A stretch of DNA of 64,000 nucleotides from Thermovibrio guaymasensis (GTDB lineage Bacteria; Aquificota; Aquificia; Desulfurobacteriales; Desulfurobacteriaceae): positions 62,001 through 126,000 of the forward strand of contig NZ_RBIE01000001.1 in assembly GCF_003633715.1 (NCBI RefSeq). The letters run 5' to 3'. The translations under genes and the position numbers were made by a program. The notes beneath the pieces were generated by a model that was not told the DNA's origin, did no database searches, and worked only from the letters and a program-made list of their open reading frames with translations. Positions 25,379 to 34,454 of this stretch are shown piece after piece. Within the stretch, counting starts at the first letter, position 1. The number at the start of each line of letters is the position of its first letter.

Positions 25379-26419
25379 ATGCCTGAAGAGAAGGGGGGAG
25401 ATAAACATAGGACCGAGAGGATAACCGGAGCTCAGAAAGCCGCAATACTGATACTGACCCTTCCAGAAGATGTAGCAGTAAACGTCCTTAAAAGGCTGAA
25501 GGATCATGAACTGGTAAAGCTCGCAAAGACGATATTTTCGCTGGGAACTATAAAGAAGGATATGGTTAAGCTGGTTTTAAGAGAAGCTTACGATGAACTG
25601 GGGGAAATTGCTCCATTAAAGACCGCACCTGAGGAACTTCGTAGGCTTCTTGAGAAGGCCTTACCTCCCGATAAGTTAAAGGAGCTCTTAGAAGAGTCAA
25701 TGCTCACTGAGAGCGGTAGGGTTGTCTTTGAGGAGCTCAAGAAGATGGATCCAAAGTTTATTGCAAAGCTCATAGAGAAGGAGCATCCCCAGATAATTGC
25801 CATTATTCTATCTCAACTTCCACCTATGAAGGCTGCTGAAGTAATCCAGTACCTTCCAAAGAGGTTGGGAGTTACGAACGTTAGGGAAGAGGTTATAAAA
25901 CGCCTTGCACAGCTTGAGAAGATATCTATGAAAACTCTAAAGATCGTTACAGAAGCCCTTGAAGAAGAACTTGCCAACATTGGTGCAGGTAAAGAACAGA
26001 CCTTGAGTGGACTTGATATCGCTGCTGAAATTGTTAATAACCTTCCAAAAGATATAGCTACGGAGTTACTTGAGGAGATTAGGAAAGAAAATCCGTCTCT
26101 TGCTGATGCTATTGAAGAGAGGATGTTTAAGTTTGAAGATATTATTAAGCTTGATAACCGTGCAATTATTGAGATCCTTAAGGCTGTTGATAAGAACGAC
26201 TTACTCCTTGCTCTTAAGGGAGCTCCACAGGAGATCCTTGATAAGTTCTTATCCAACATGTCTAAAAGGGCAGCCCAGATGTTCCTTGAAGACCTGGAGG
26301 CTCTCGGGCCTGTGAAGAAGTCGGACGTTGAGAAGGCTAGGAAGAAGGTCATTGCTATAATAAAGAAGTTAGCGGAGGAAGGAAAGATAGAGCTCGGTGG
26401 AGCAGAAGAGCTCGTTTAA
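25379..26419 (+). CDS. fliG: Flagellar motor switch protein FliG
   Basis: Rotor protein (346 aa) that contacts the stator and sets torque and direction. The N-terminal domain binds FliF (ITGAQKAAILILTLPE). The middle EHPQIIAIILSQLPPMKAAEVI motif is the EHPQ site, and the C-terminal domain carries the charged torque helix around LDNRAIIEILKAVDKNDLLLALKGA. The ATG at 25379 follows AAGGAG. It opens a 26-kb run of flagellar genes and may share transcription with the two upstream membrane genes, since no promoter is visible in the 14-base gap. Confidence 0.95.
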   Translation: MPEEKGGDKHRTERITGAQKAAILILTLPEDVAVNVLKRLKDHELVKLAKTIFSLGTIKKDMVKLVLREAYDELGEIAPLKTAPEELRRLLEKALPPDKLKELLEESMLTESGRVVFEELKKMDPKFIAKLIEKEHPQIIAIILSQLPPMKAAEVIQYLPKRLGVTNVREEVIKRLAQLEKISMKTLKIVTEALEEELANIGAGKEQTLSGLDIAAEIVNNLPKDIATELLEEIRKENPSLADAIEERMFKFEDIIKLDNRAIIEILKAVDKNDLLLALKGAPQEILDKFLSNMSKRAAQMFLEDLEALGPVKKSDVEKARKKVIAIIKKLAEEGKIELGGAEELV

Positions 26420-26437
26420 ATTTGGAGGAATTAACCT

Positions 26438-27469
26438 GTGTCTGACGAGTTCCTTTCCCAGGAAGAGATAGACGCTCTTTTGGGTGGTGGGGAAAGTAAG
26501 GAGGAAGAGGAGAAGCCTGAAGTATTTCCCTTTGATTTTTCCCAGGTAGAGCATTTAAAGAAGGGAGGGGTTCCTGGGCTTGAGCTCCTCTTTGAGCGCT
26601 GGGTTAAGGTTTACCGTGAGGCAATTAGAAGGTTAGTTCCTCAGGTTACGATGATTACAAAGGAGAGCGTTTATATAACTAGGTTCAACAACTTTATTTC
26701 CAAAATTCCTATGCCTGCAGCTTATAGTGTAGTTTCAATGAAGCCCTTCAAAGAAAATTTCCTGTTTGTTCTTGATTCAAGACTTGTTTTCGTTGTTATA
26801 AGCGTAATGTTCGGGGGACCTGCAAAACCTTTTAAGATTGAAGGTAGGGAATTTACAAAGCTTGAAACTAAGATAATTGAAGATATAGTTAAAATTGCTC
26901 TTGAATCCTTTAAAGACGTGTGGAAGGACGTTTATCCTGTTGAACTAGAGTTAAAGGGTATAGAGTTGAACCCCACCCTGGCTAGGATTGTTTCGGGTAA
27001 TGAGAAGGTCATTGTGGTTGAGTGTAGTATGGATGTTGACGGATATGAAGCCCCCTTTTTCTTCTGTTTTCCCCACGGAATGTTTATGCCTATTAAAGAG
27101 ATCATCTACTCTGAAGCCCTCTTTGCAGAGAAAGATCCTGTTTGGGAAGAGTACTTAAAAAAGAAGGTTCTTAAGACTGAATTGAAGTTGACTTTAGAGC
27201 TTGCAAGGATGAAATTCAGATTAAGAGAGATCCTTGACTGGAAAGTGGGGGATAAGCTTGATCTGGAAGTATCAAAAGACTCTCTTCTTAAGCTTTACGT
27301 TGAGGATAGTCCGAAGTTTATTGCAAGGTTAGGTAAAGTTAAGAATAGGTTTGCGGCTTTAATATATGAAGAGGTAGATGGAAATGGAGGAGAAAAATCA
27401 GGAGGAACTGGCGAAGGAATGGGAGGAAGCTCTGAAGGCTCAGGAGAAAGAACAGCAGGAGGAAACTGA
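26438..27469 (+). CDS. fliM: Flagellar motor switch protein FliM
   Basis: Switch protein (343 aa). The N-terminal LSQEEIDALLGGG is the CheY-P binding peptide. The central CheC-like domain includes VISVMFGGPAKPF and ETKIIEDIVKI. The C-terminal SpoA domain ends about residue 310. It starts at GTG behind GGAGGA. After the SpoA domain the frame runs 92 bases into fliN and gives a Gly/Ser/Glu-rich tail of about 30 residues ending ERTAGGN. The tail looks like a by-product of overlap, but it would be translated. Confidence 0.94.
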   Translation: MSDEFLSQEEIDALLGGGESKEEEEKPEVFPFDFSQVEHLKKGGVPGLELLFERWVKVYREAIRRLVPQVTMITKESVYITRFNNFISKIPMPAAYSVVSMKPFKENFLFVLDSRLVFVVISVMFGGPAKPFKIEGREFTKLETKIIEDIVKIALESFKDVWKDVYPVELELKGIELNPTLARIVSGNEKVIVVECSMDVDGYEAPFFFCFPHGMFMPIKEIIYSEALFAEKDPVWEEYLKKKVLKTELKLTLELARMKFRLREILDWKVGDKLDLEVSKDSLLKLYVEDSPKFIARLGKVKNRFAALIYEEVDGNGGEKSGGTGEGMGGSSEGSGERTAGGN

Positions 27470-27872
27470 GCCTCAGGAGTCTCTGGAAGGGGAGGAAAAA
27501 GAGGAGTCCTCTAGCCAGGAAGATGTTATGGCTGCGTGGCAGGAAGCCCTTGCTCAGCAGGAGAAATCCTCCTCTGAGCCTTCTGAATCGGAAGGGGAGG
27601 AGAAGTGTGATGGTAAGCTAGAATTAATTAAGGATATTCCTCTTGAAGTTTCGGTTGAGGTTGGTTCCACAAAACTTCCACTGGAAGAGATTCTTAACCT
27701 TCATTCAAACAGTGTAGTTGAGCTTGACAGGTTTGTTGATGAGCCAATTGATATAAAGATAAACGGTAAGTTGGTTGCAAAGGGGAAACTTTACGTGGTA
27801 AAAGATAGTTACGGAGTTGAGATAGTTCAGATAATTACTCCTGAGGAGAGGCTTAAACTTTTAGAGGAGTAG
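27378..27872 (+). CDS. fliN: Flagellar motor switch protein FliN with duplicated N-terminal motif
   Basis: C-ring protein (164 aa) whose SpoA domain occupies about residues 85-160 (IPLEVSVEVGSTKLPLEEIL). The acidic N-terminal 80 residues contain two copies of one motif: W15-EEAL-KAQEK and W54-QEAL-AQQEK. Enteric FliN has a single similar peptide (DDLWAEALSEQ). The start is ATG 27378 or ATG 27384, both inside the 3' end of fliM. A paralogous SpoA-only protein is encoded at 48155. Confidence 0.93.
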   Translation: MEMEEKNQEELAKEWEEALKAQEKEQQEETEPQESLEGEEKEESSSQEDVMAAWQEALAQQEKSSSEPSESEGEEKCDGKLELIKDIPLEVSVEVGSTKLPLEEILNLHSNSVVELDRFVDEPIDIKINGKLVAKGKLYVVKDSYGVEIVQIITPEERLKLLEE

Positions 27873-27874
27873 CT

Positions 27875-28591
27875 ATGGCTTTAACAGTTCAAGCTTTGTA
27901 CATTTTGGCTGCTGGAGAAGAGAGGGCTTCTGAGCAGCTTGATACCGTTACAAACAACATAGCAAATGTAAACACTCCAGGGTTTAAGAAGCTTCTTGAA
28001 GAGGAGATGTCTCAGCATATACCAAATAACGGCGGTAATGCTTACAACTTACTCGTTTTTCCCCGTTTCAAGGCTACTCACGTAGTTCTTTCTCAGGGGC
28101 CTTTGAAGAAAACGGGAGCTCCCCTTGACCTTGCCCTTGAAGGAAAGGGGTTCTTTGCAGTTAAGGCTAAAGGGGGAGAACTCTACACCAGGAACGGCCA
28201 CTTTTTCGTTGATGCCCTTGGTAGGCTGGTTGATTCTAAAGGAAACCCTGTTCTTGATATCTCTGGGAAAGAGATAGTACTTCAGGGCAATAAAGAAGTT
28301 ACTGTAACTAAGGATGGAGTTGTTTATCAGGATGGAGTTAGAGTAGCAGTTTTAAAGATTGTTGACTTTGATTCTGTAAACCCGGTTGGTGACTCTTACT
28401 ATCAGGGAAAGGGAACTCCCCGTGCAACTGATGCAAGAGTTTTGCAGGGATACCTTGAAGGTTCCAACGTTAACGTTACGAAGGAGATGGTTAACCTGAT
28501 AGAGGCCCAGAGGAGATTTGAGATGTACGGAAACATTCTTAGGGGCCTTGGTCAGATGAACTTAAAGAGTAATGAAATTGGAAAAGTATAG
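27875..28591 (+). CDS. flgF: Flagellar proximal rod protein FlgF
   Basis: Rod protein (238 aa) of the FlgF/FlgG family. The N-terminal rod motif is TVTNNIANVNTPGFKK, and the C-terminal one is EGSNVNVTKEMVNLIEAQRRFEMYG. The central domain is shorter than in FlgG, which supports FlgF. It follows fliN after two bases and precedes flgG, the usual order. There is no cleaved signal, as expected for a type III export substrate. Confidence 0.9.
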   Translation: MALTVQALYILAAGEERASEQLDTVTNNIANVNTPGFKKLLEEEMSQHIPNNGGNAYNLLVFPRFKATHVVLSQGPLKKTGAPLDLALEGKGFFAVKAKGGELYTRNGHFFVDALGRLVDSKGNPVLDISGKEIVLQGNKEVTVTKDGVVYQDGVRVAVLKIVDFDSVNPVGDSYYQGKGTPRATDARVLQGYLEGSNVNVTKEMVNLIEAQRRFEMYGNILRGLGQMNLKSNEIGKV

Positions 28592-28604
28592 GGAGGGATG
28601 AGCT

Positions 28605-29405
28605 ATGCTTAGAGCTCTTTGGACTTCGGCAACTGGAATGGAAGCCCAGCAGACTAACCTTGACGTTATTTCCCACAATATAGCAAACGTTAATACTGTA
28701 GGTTTTAAGCGTTCAAGGGCAAACTTTGAGGATTTAATTTACCAGGACATAAGGGATCCGGGAGTTATGAGTTCTGAGGAAAACAGGGTTCCTTCTGGCA
28801 TTCAAATAGGCCTTGGAGTTAAACTGTCTGACGTTAGTAAGATCTTTACTCAAGGTAGCTTAATTAAAACGGATAAGCCCCTTGACGTTGCCATTCAAGG
28901 TAGAGGTTTTTTCAAGATAGAGCTCCCTGGAGGAGGAGAGGCCTACACGAGGGCCGGAAACTTTCAACTTGACGATGAAGGTTACATAGTTACCCCTGAG
29001 GGCTATAAACTCTCTCCAAACATCCAGATTTCTTCTCCAGAGACCGTAGTGAACATATCAATTTCGCCAAATGGAAAGGTTTACGTTGTTAGGAACAGCG
29101 GAGGAGAGCAGGTAACTGAGGAAGCAGGAAGTATTAAGCTTTACGTCTTTATGAACCCTGCTGGCCTTAAGTCTATAGGTGGAAACCTCTTCGTTAAGAC
29201 AGACGCTTCTGGGGAGCCTATAGAGGGGGACCCTAATACTGACGGTTACGGGAAGTTGGCTCAAGGTTTCCTTGAGGCTTCAAACGTTAATATAGTGGAG
29301 GAGATGGTTAACCTAATTGTTGCCCAGAGGGCATATGAGATTAACTCCAAGGGAATAATTGCCGCCGATGAAATGCTCAGAACGGTTGCTAGCCTTAAGA
29401 CTTAA
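28605..29405 (+). CDS. flgG: Flagellar distal rod protein FlgG
   Basis: Rod protein (266 aa), recognised by LWTSATGMEAQQTNLDVISHNIANVNTVGFK split over residues 4-34, the DLIYQD segment, GQGSL-like TQGSLIKTDKPLDVAIQGRG and the C-terminal EEMVNLIVAQRAYEINSK. Length is typical (about 260). The start lies behind GGGAGGATGAGC. Its 3' end overlaps flgA. Confidence 0.95.
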   Translation: MLRALWTSATGMEAQQTNLDVISHNIANVNTVGFKRSRANFEDLIYQDIRDPGVMSSEENRVPSGIQIGLGVKLSDVSKIFTQGSLIKTDKPLDVAIQGRGFFKIELPGGGEAYTRAGNFQLDDEGYIVTPEGYKLSPNIQISSPETVVNISISPNGKVYVVRNSGGEQVTEEAGSIKLYVFMNPAGLKSIGGNLFVKTDASGEPIEGDPNTDGYGKLAQGFLEASNVNIVEEMVNLIVAQRAYEINSKGIIAADEMLRTVASLKT

Positions 29406-30339
29406 CCTGTTCTTTTTTGTTCTCTTCCTTTTCTTTCCTTCACTGGTCTCTTTTGCTGCTGAGGTTTTGGTTAAGGAGGAGGCTACTGTAGGGGGGAACA
29501 GGGTCTTCCTCTCTGATGTTGCGGAGATTAAGGGGAATCCCCTTGAGCTAGAGATTTTAAGGAAAGTTCCTATTTCCTCCAGCCCTCAGCCTTGTCGGAG
29601 TTTAACAATTTCGAAGAAGGAGATAGCTGAGAAAATAGTCCTATACCTTAAAGAGAATAGAGTTTCCTTTAAGGAAATTGAGGTAAAGGGAGCTCCTTAC
29701 GTAAAGGTTAGAAGGAACTGTACTGTTGTTGGGGGAGAGAGGATTAAGCGCTTGATAGAGGAGTTTTTAAAGAGGAATTATCCACAGTTGGTCCTTATTT
29801 CTGTTCCTACACCTTCCTTTAAACTTCCCGTTAAAGAATTTAAGGACGAAGTGTCACTTAAATCTCTGGGAAGGAACTACGCAAGGTTTGTTTACAAGGT
29901 TTACAGTAACGGGGAGCTAGTAAAGAAGGTTTGGCTTACTGCTAAAGTAGATAGGAAGGTGAAGGTAGTAACTGCTAAAACTCCTATTCCAAAAGGTTCA
30001 CTGATAAGGCCTGATATGGTTGAGTTTAGAGAAATTCCTTCAAGACAGGCTAGAGGGGCCCTTTCAGACTTAAAGAATGTTGTTGGAAAAGTAGCAAATA
30101 GGGATTTCCTTCCTGGAGAGGTTTTTAAGAGCAGGGACCTTAAACCAAACTTTATAGTAAGGAAAGGAAAGCCTGTAAAGGTAGTTTACATTAGAGGTCC
30201 TATTCACATAGAGCTTTTAGGAATTGCTTTAGAAAATGGAGCGGTGGGAAATATAATAAGGGTTAAAAATATCTCTACTGGGAAAATACTAAGATGCAGG
30301 GTAGAAAAGGACGGTTCGGTTACCTTTTTATCGGATTAG
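29368..30339 (+). CDS. flgA: Flagellar P-ring chaperone FlgA
   Basis: Periplasmic assembly factor for the P ring (about 323 aa). A signal peptide is visible (LRLNLFFFVLFLFFPSLVS then FAAE). The C-terminal SAF region begins around KTPIPKGSLIRPDMVEF and includes GKVANRDFLPGEVFKSRDL. The start is uncertain: ATG 29368 is my choice, with TTG at 29359 or 29386 possible. All lie within flgG and lack a clear Shine-Dalgarno, so translation may be coupled. It overlaps flgH by 46 bases. Confidence 0.85.
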   Translation: MKCSERLLALRLNLFFFVLFLFFPSLVSFAAEVLVKEEATVGGNRVFLSDVAEIKGNPLELEILRKVPISSSPQPCRSLTISKKEIAEKIVLYLKENRVSFKEIEVKGAPYVKVRRNCTVVGGERIKRLIEEFLKRNYPQLVLISVPTPSFKLPVKEFKDEVSLKSLGRNYARFVYKVYSNGELVKKVWLTAKVDRKVKVVTAKTPIPKGSLIRPDMVEFREIPSRQARGALSDLKNVVGKVANRDFLPGEVFKSRDLKPNFIVRKGKPVKVVYIRGPIHIELLGIALENGAVGNIIRVKNISTGKILRCRVEKDGSVTFLSD

Positions 30340-30983
30340 CAGTTGTATACTTGCTAAGTTCGTGTGCTGAGAGGAAGGGAGAGGTGGTTTCGTTTCCTCA
30401 AACTCCGCCTCCTGAGTACCAGTCACCTAAACCTTCTCCAGGCTCTCTGTTTTCCGGTTATGAGAACCTCTTTTCCGATCCCAAGGCCCGGAACGTAGGG
30501 GACGTTATAACGATTAAGGTTTACGAGAACATATCGGGAAGCGGTTCTGCAAAGAATACTACCCAGAAGAAGAGCTCTTACGATATAAACGTTAACAAGC
30601 CTGTTTTCTTCGGTAAGAAGTTCCCTGGTAAGAGTAAAGACCCTCTGGTGGGTTTCTCCACCAGTCCATCGTCTACCTTTTCAGGTAAGGGAGCTACCTC
30701 AAGGAACGCCAAGTTAATAGCAACTATCTCTGCAAGGGTTGTAAAGGTTTATCCAAACGGTGACCTTTACGTAGTTGGTAAGAAAGTTATAAGGATAAAT
30801 GACGATTACCAGGTTCTTAGGATCTCAGGAATTGTAAGGCCTTCGGATATTGGCCCGGATAACTCAGTCACTTCAGATAAAGTTGCAAATATGTACGTTG
30901 AGTATAACGGTAAGGGATACTTCAACGAAAGTTCTAGACCAGGTTGGCTTGCAAGGATTCTCTCTAAAATTTGGCCCTTTTAG
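30294..30983 (+). CDS. flgH: Flagellar L-ring protein FlgH
   Basis: Outer-membrane lipoprotein (229 aa) of the L ring. The signal ends with the lipobox LLSSC (Cys about 24). The family motif NVGDVITIKVYENISGSGSAKNTTQKKS lies at about residues 66-93, with later KLIATISARVVKVYPNGDLYVVG and GIVRPSDIGPDN. It starts within the flgA end. Presence of an L ring supports a Gram-negative envelope. Confidence 0.93.
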   Translation: MQGRKGRFGYLFIGLAVVYLLSSCAERKGEVVSFPQTPPPEYQSPKPSPGSLFSGYENLFSDPKARNVGDVITIKVYENISGSGSAKNTTQKKSSYDINVNKPVFFGKKFPGKSKDPLVGFSTSPSSTFSGKGATSRNAKLIATISARVVKVYPNGDLYVVGKKVIRINDDYQVLRISGIVRPSDIGPDNSVTSDKVANMYVEYNGKGYFNESSRPGWLARILSKIWPF

Positions 30984-30991
30984 GGGAAGGT

Positions 30992-32077
30992 ATGGTAAGG
31001 CTGTTAACTCTTATTCTCCTCCTTTTAACTGGGATTTCCTACGGAGCAGAGGTAAAGATAGGAACTATTGTAAATGTTGAAGGTGTTAGGCCTAACTACC
31101 TTACAGGGTACGGAATAGTTGTAGGCCTTAGCGGAACAGGTGATGGGACGACCAGCGTCTTCACGCTTCAGAGCGTTGCAAATATGCTCAGGAAGATGGG
31201 GATTTACGTTGACCCTAAATCTGTAAAGACTAAGAACGCTGCTGCCGTTATGGTTACTGCAAAGCTTCCTCCCTTTGCAAAGCCAGGAATGACCTTTGAC
31301 GTTGAGGTTGCATCGATTGGCGATGCTAAAAGTATTGCAAACGGCGTTTTAATAAGAACTCCTCTCTTTGGTCCCGACGGGAAGATTTACGCCTTTGCCC
31401 AAGGACCTGTATCAACGGGTGGCGGTTTCAGTGAGTCAAACAAAGGAGGAAAAGTTCAGAAGAACTTTTCAACTGCAGGGGTGATTCCAAACGGAGGGAT
31501 TGTTGAGAGGGCCCTTCCCTTTGAGTTGAGTCAGGAGAAGGAACTTGTTCTGACCCTCAATAACCCCGATTTTGCTTTAGCATCTGAGATTGCAGACGTT
31601 ATAAACAGTAAGTTTGGTAGAATCGCTAGAGCTGTTGACTCGGCAACCGTTAAAGTAAGTTTTCCTCTAGGAGTTGATAAGGTCAACTTCATCTCGGAAG
31701 TCCTTTCCTTAAAGGTGAAAACAAATCCTGAACCTACGATAGTTATTTACGAAAAGACGGGAACTGTAATAATGAGTGGAGACATAAAAATTGATCCGCC
31801 AGTTTATGTTTCCCACGGAAACATTTACGTTTCAGTCGTAAAGAAACCTGTTATTTCACAGCCACCTCCTCTTTCGGGAGGGAAAACTGTAGAAACTCAA
31901 CAGGTTGAGACTACCGTAGTTGAGGAAAATGCAAGGATTTTTGCAATAGAATCTCCTTCTTTAAAGGACTTGGTTAAAGCTCTAAATCAGCTTGGAGTTT
32001 CTCCCGGGGACCTAATAGCAATCCTTCAAGCGATAAAGGCGTCCGGAAAACTTCATGCAAAGATAATCGTTATGTAG
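30992..32077 (+). CDS. flgI: Flagellar P-ring protein FlgI
   Basis: Periplasmic ring protein (361 aa) with a Sec signal MVRLLTLILLLLTGISYG. It has the family's GYGIVVGLSGTGDGTT, TVQSVANMLRKMG-like LQSVANMLRKMGI, and NAAAVMVTAKLPPFAKPG. I take the ATG at 30992, just after AGGGGAAGGT; a TTG seven codons upstream inside flgH is less likely because it would precede the signal peptide. Confidence 0.94.
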   Translation: MVRLLTLILLLLTGISYGAEVKIGTIVNVEGVRPNYLTGYGIVVGLSGTGDGTTSVFTLQSVANMLRKMGIYVDPKSVKTKNAAAVMVTAKLPPFAKPGMTFDVEVASIGDAKSIANGVLIRTPLFGPDGKIYAFAQGPVSTGGGFSESNKGGKVQKNFSTAGVIPNGGIVERALPFELSQEKELVLTLNNPDFALASEIADVINSKFGRIARAVDSATVKVSFPLGVDKVNFISEVLSLKVKTNPEPTIVIYEKTGTVIMSGDIKIDPPVYVSHGNIYVSVVKKPVISQPPPLSGGKTVETQQVETTVVEENARIFAIESPSLKDLVKALNQLGVSPGDLIAILQAIKASGKLHAKIIVM

Positions 32078-32085
32078 GAGGAACT

Positions 32086-32376
32086 TTGATAGGGAAAGCA
32101 CAAATTGGAAGACTTTACTGGGATTTAAATTCCCTGTCCCAAATGAGAAGTTCAAAAGAGGCTGTAAAGGAGTTTGAAGCTTACTTGTTTCATATCTTTT
32201 TAAAGGAAGCCTTTGACGATAGCTCTTCCCTCTTTGGAAACTCCTTTCAGGGAAAGTTCTTTAAGGATATGTTTGCTATGGAGCTCTCTCAAGAGATAGC
32301 AGATACCGATCCTTTAAAGTTAGCAAGCTTTTTTGAAGAGGCAATTAAGAGGTACAAGAGTATCGGTGGAAGATGA
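32086..32376 (+). CDS. flgJ: FlgJ-like rod-binding protein (no muramidase domain)
   Basis: Short protein (96 aa) equivalent to the N-terminal rod-binding domain of FlgJ: EAVKEFEAYLFHIFLKEAF, then FKDMFAMELSQEIADTDPLKLA. It lacks the glucosaminidase domain of enteric FlgJ, so wall opening for the rod needs a separate enzyme not seen here. The start is TTG 32086, five bases beyond TAGGAGG. The flgI-flgJ order is standard. Confidence 0.85.
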   Translation: MIGKAQIGRLYWDLNSLSQMRSSKEAVKEFEAYLFHIFLKEAFDDSSSLFGNSFQGKFFKDMFAMELSQEIADTDPLKLASFFEEAIKRYKSIGGR

Positions 32377-34454
32377 GGGAAAGTTTAACTTTCTACTACG
32401 ATAGAATTTATAAGTACTCTGATGTTGTTTTCGTTGTTCTCATACTGGCAATACTGGCCAGTATGGTTTTGCCTATTCCCTCTTTTCTCCTTGATATCCT
32501 TTTAACTTCAAGTATAACCTTCTCACTTTTAATTTTAATGACTACAGTTTACGTTAAGCATCCCCTAGAACTTTCTTCCTTTCCCTCACTTCTCCTCCTT
32601 GCAACTCTCTTTCGCCTTTCACTTAACGTTGCAACAACGAGGAGAATTCTCCTTCACGGTCACGAAGGGCCAGATGCTGCAGGTAGCGTAATAAAGGCCT
32701 TCGGTCAATTCGTTGTAGGTGGTAACTACATCGTTGGAATAGTTGTTTTTGCGATTTTAGTGGTAATTAACTACATAGTGATTACAAAGGGTACAGAGAG
32801 GATTTCTGAGGTTGCAGCAAGGTTTATCCTTGATGCAATGCCTGGTAAGCAGATGAGTATAGATGCTGACCTTAACGCAGGTCTTATTGATGAAGAGGAG
32901 GCAAGGAGGAGGAGAGAGGAAATTGCTAGGGAAGCCGATTTCTACGGAGCTATGGATGGAGCTTCCAAGTTTATAAGGGGAGATGCAGTAGCTGGAATAA
33001 TAATCACTCTGATAAACATAATTGGAGGTTTACTAATAGGGGTTTTCCAGCACCACATGAGTTTTTCTCAGGCTGCCAAAACCTTTACTCTTTTAACGGT
33101 CGGCGACGGCCTTGTTTCACAGATTCCCTCCCTTATCACTTCAACAGCAGCAGGACTTATGGTTACAAGGGCTGCTGCTGAAACCGACCTCGGTAGAGAA
33201 ATATTTAAGCAGTTAACCCAGTATCATAAACCCCTCTTTATGGCCTCTTTAGCCCTTGCAGTTATCGGTTTAGTTCCTGGAATGCCAACTATTCCCTTTG
33301 CTATCCTATCTGCCCTTATAGCTGTTGTGGCCTATATGGTCTATAAATACGAAAAAGCTAAGGAGATTGAGGAAGCCGAGAAGAGGGCAAAGGAGTTATT
33401 GAAGGAGACGAAGAAGGAAGAAGAGAGTCCAGAGGATATAGTAGTTCAGCCAGAGCCTATAACTTTAGAAATTGGATATTCTCTGATTCAGTACGTTGAT
33501 GAAAATCAGAACGGTGAGGTGATAAAGAAGATAAAGAACCTTAGAAAGCAGCTAGCTAAAGAACTTGGAATAATAATTCCTCTTGTTCACTTAAGGGATA
33601 ACCTTGAGTTAAAGCCTAACGAGTACAGGATACTCCTTAGGGATGTTGAAGTTGCAAGGGGAGAAGTTGAGCCAGGTAAAGAACTTGCGATAGATACCGG
33701 TGGAATAAAAGGAGAGTTGAACGGTAAGCCTACGAGAGAGCCTGCCTTTGGTCTTCCCGCCTACTGGGTAAGCGGTGAGGAGAGGGATAAGGCTAAGCTC
33801 TTAGGGTATACTGTTGTTGACGTTCCAACAGTAATAGTTACCCACCTATCGGAAGTAATTAAGAAGCACGCCCATGAGATTCTAACGAGGGCGGATGTCA
33901 AGAAGTTAGTTGAGAACCTTTCAAAGAAGTACCCGATAGTTAAGGAGATCGTTCCAGAACACGTCTCTTATGGAGTTCTCACAAAAGTCCTTCAAAATCT
34001 TTTAAGGGAAGGTATTCCAGTTAGAGATCTGTTAAGCATAATTGAAGCAGTGGCAGATAACATTGAGAGGACTAAGGATCCTGACATCCTTACCGAGTTT
34101 GCCCGTCAGGCCCTTTCAAGGTTGATAACCAACCTTTACGCTAAAGATGGAACCCTCTACGCTCTTTCTTTAGATCCAGAGACTGAAGAGTTTATACTTA
34201 AGAAAGTGAAGGAAAATGGTTACCTTCCTCCCCTTGAACCTGTTTTTGTTCAGAACCTTGTGAAGAGCGTAAGTCAGCAGTTAGAGCCCTTTTTAAAGAA
34301 TCAACTTCAACCTGTGATTCTTACTTCTCCGGCAGTGAGGTCATACCTCAGGAAGATTTTGGAACCTTACCTTCCAAGCGTGGCCATTCTTTCCTATGCT
34401 GAGGTTGAACCGGGAGCAAAAGTAAACATTCTTGGAGTGGTTAAAGGACAATGA
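32373..34454 (+). CDS. flhA: Flagellar biosynthesis protein FlhA
   Basis: Export-gate protein of the flagellar type III system (693 aa). The N-terminal half has about eight helices with the FHIPEP-region motifs LFRLSLNVATTRRILL, RFILDAMPGKQMSIDADLNAG and GAMDGASKFIRGDA. The C-terminal cytosolic domain docks export chaperones. It overlaps flgJ by four bases and flhF by four, giving an flhA-flhF-flhG-fliA run common in polar-flagellate bacteria. Confidence 0.96.
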   Translation: MRESLTFYYDRIYKYSDVVFVVLILAILASMVLPIPSFLLDILLTSSITFSLLILMTTVYVKHPLELSSFPSLLLLATLFRLSLNVATTRRILLHGHEGPDAAGSVIKAFGQFVVGGNYIVGIVVFAILVVINYIVITKGTERISEVAARFILDAMPGKQMSIDADLNAGLIDEEEARRRREEIAREADFYGAMDGASKFIRGDAVAGIIITLINIIGGLLIGVFQHHMSFSQAAKTFTLLTVGDGLVSQIPSLITSTAAGLMVTRAAAETDLGREIFKQLTQYHKPLFMASLALAVIGLVPGMPTIPFAILSALIAVVAYMVYKYEKAKEIEEAEKRAKELLKETKKEEESPEDIVVQPEPITLEIGYSLIQYVDENQNGEVIKKIKNLRKQLAKELGIIIPLVHLRDNLELKPNEYRILLRDVEVARGEVEPGKELAIDTGGIKGELNGKPTREPAFGLPAYWVSGEERDKAKLLGYTVVDVPTVIVTHLSEVIKKHAHEILTRADVKKLVENLSKKYPIVKEIVPEHVSYGVLTKVLQNLLREGIPVRDLLSIIEAVADNIERTKDPDILTEFARQALSRLITNLYAKDGTLYALSLDPETEEFILKKVKENGYLPPLEPVFVQNLVKSVSQQLEPFLKNQLQPVILTSPAVRSYLRKILEPYLPSVAILSYAEVEPGAKVNILGVVKGQ

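Noticed and set aside
25813-26352. 179-aa minus-strand open frame inside fliG
   Set aside because: It is Ser/Arg/Ile-rich, mirrors the well conserved FliG codons and has no ribosome-binding site.
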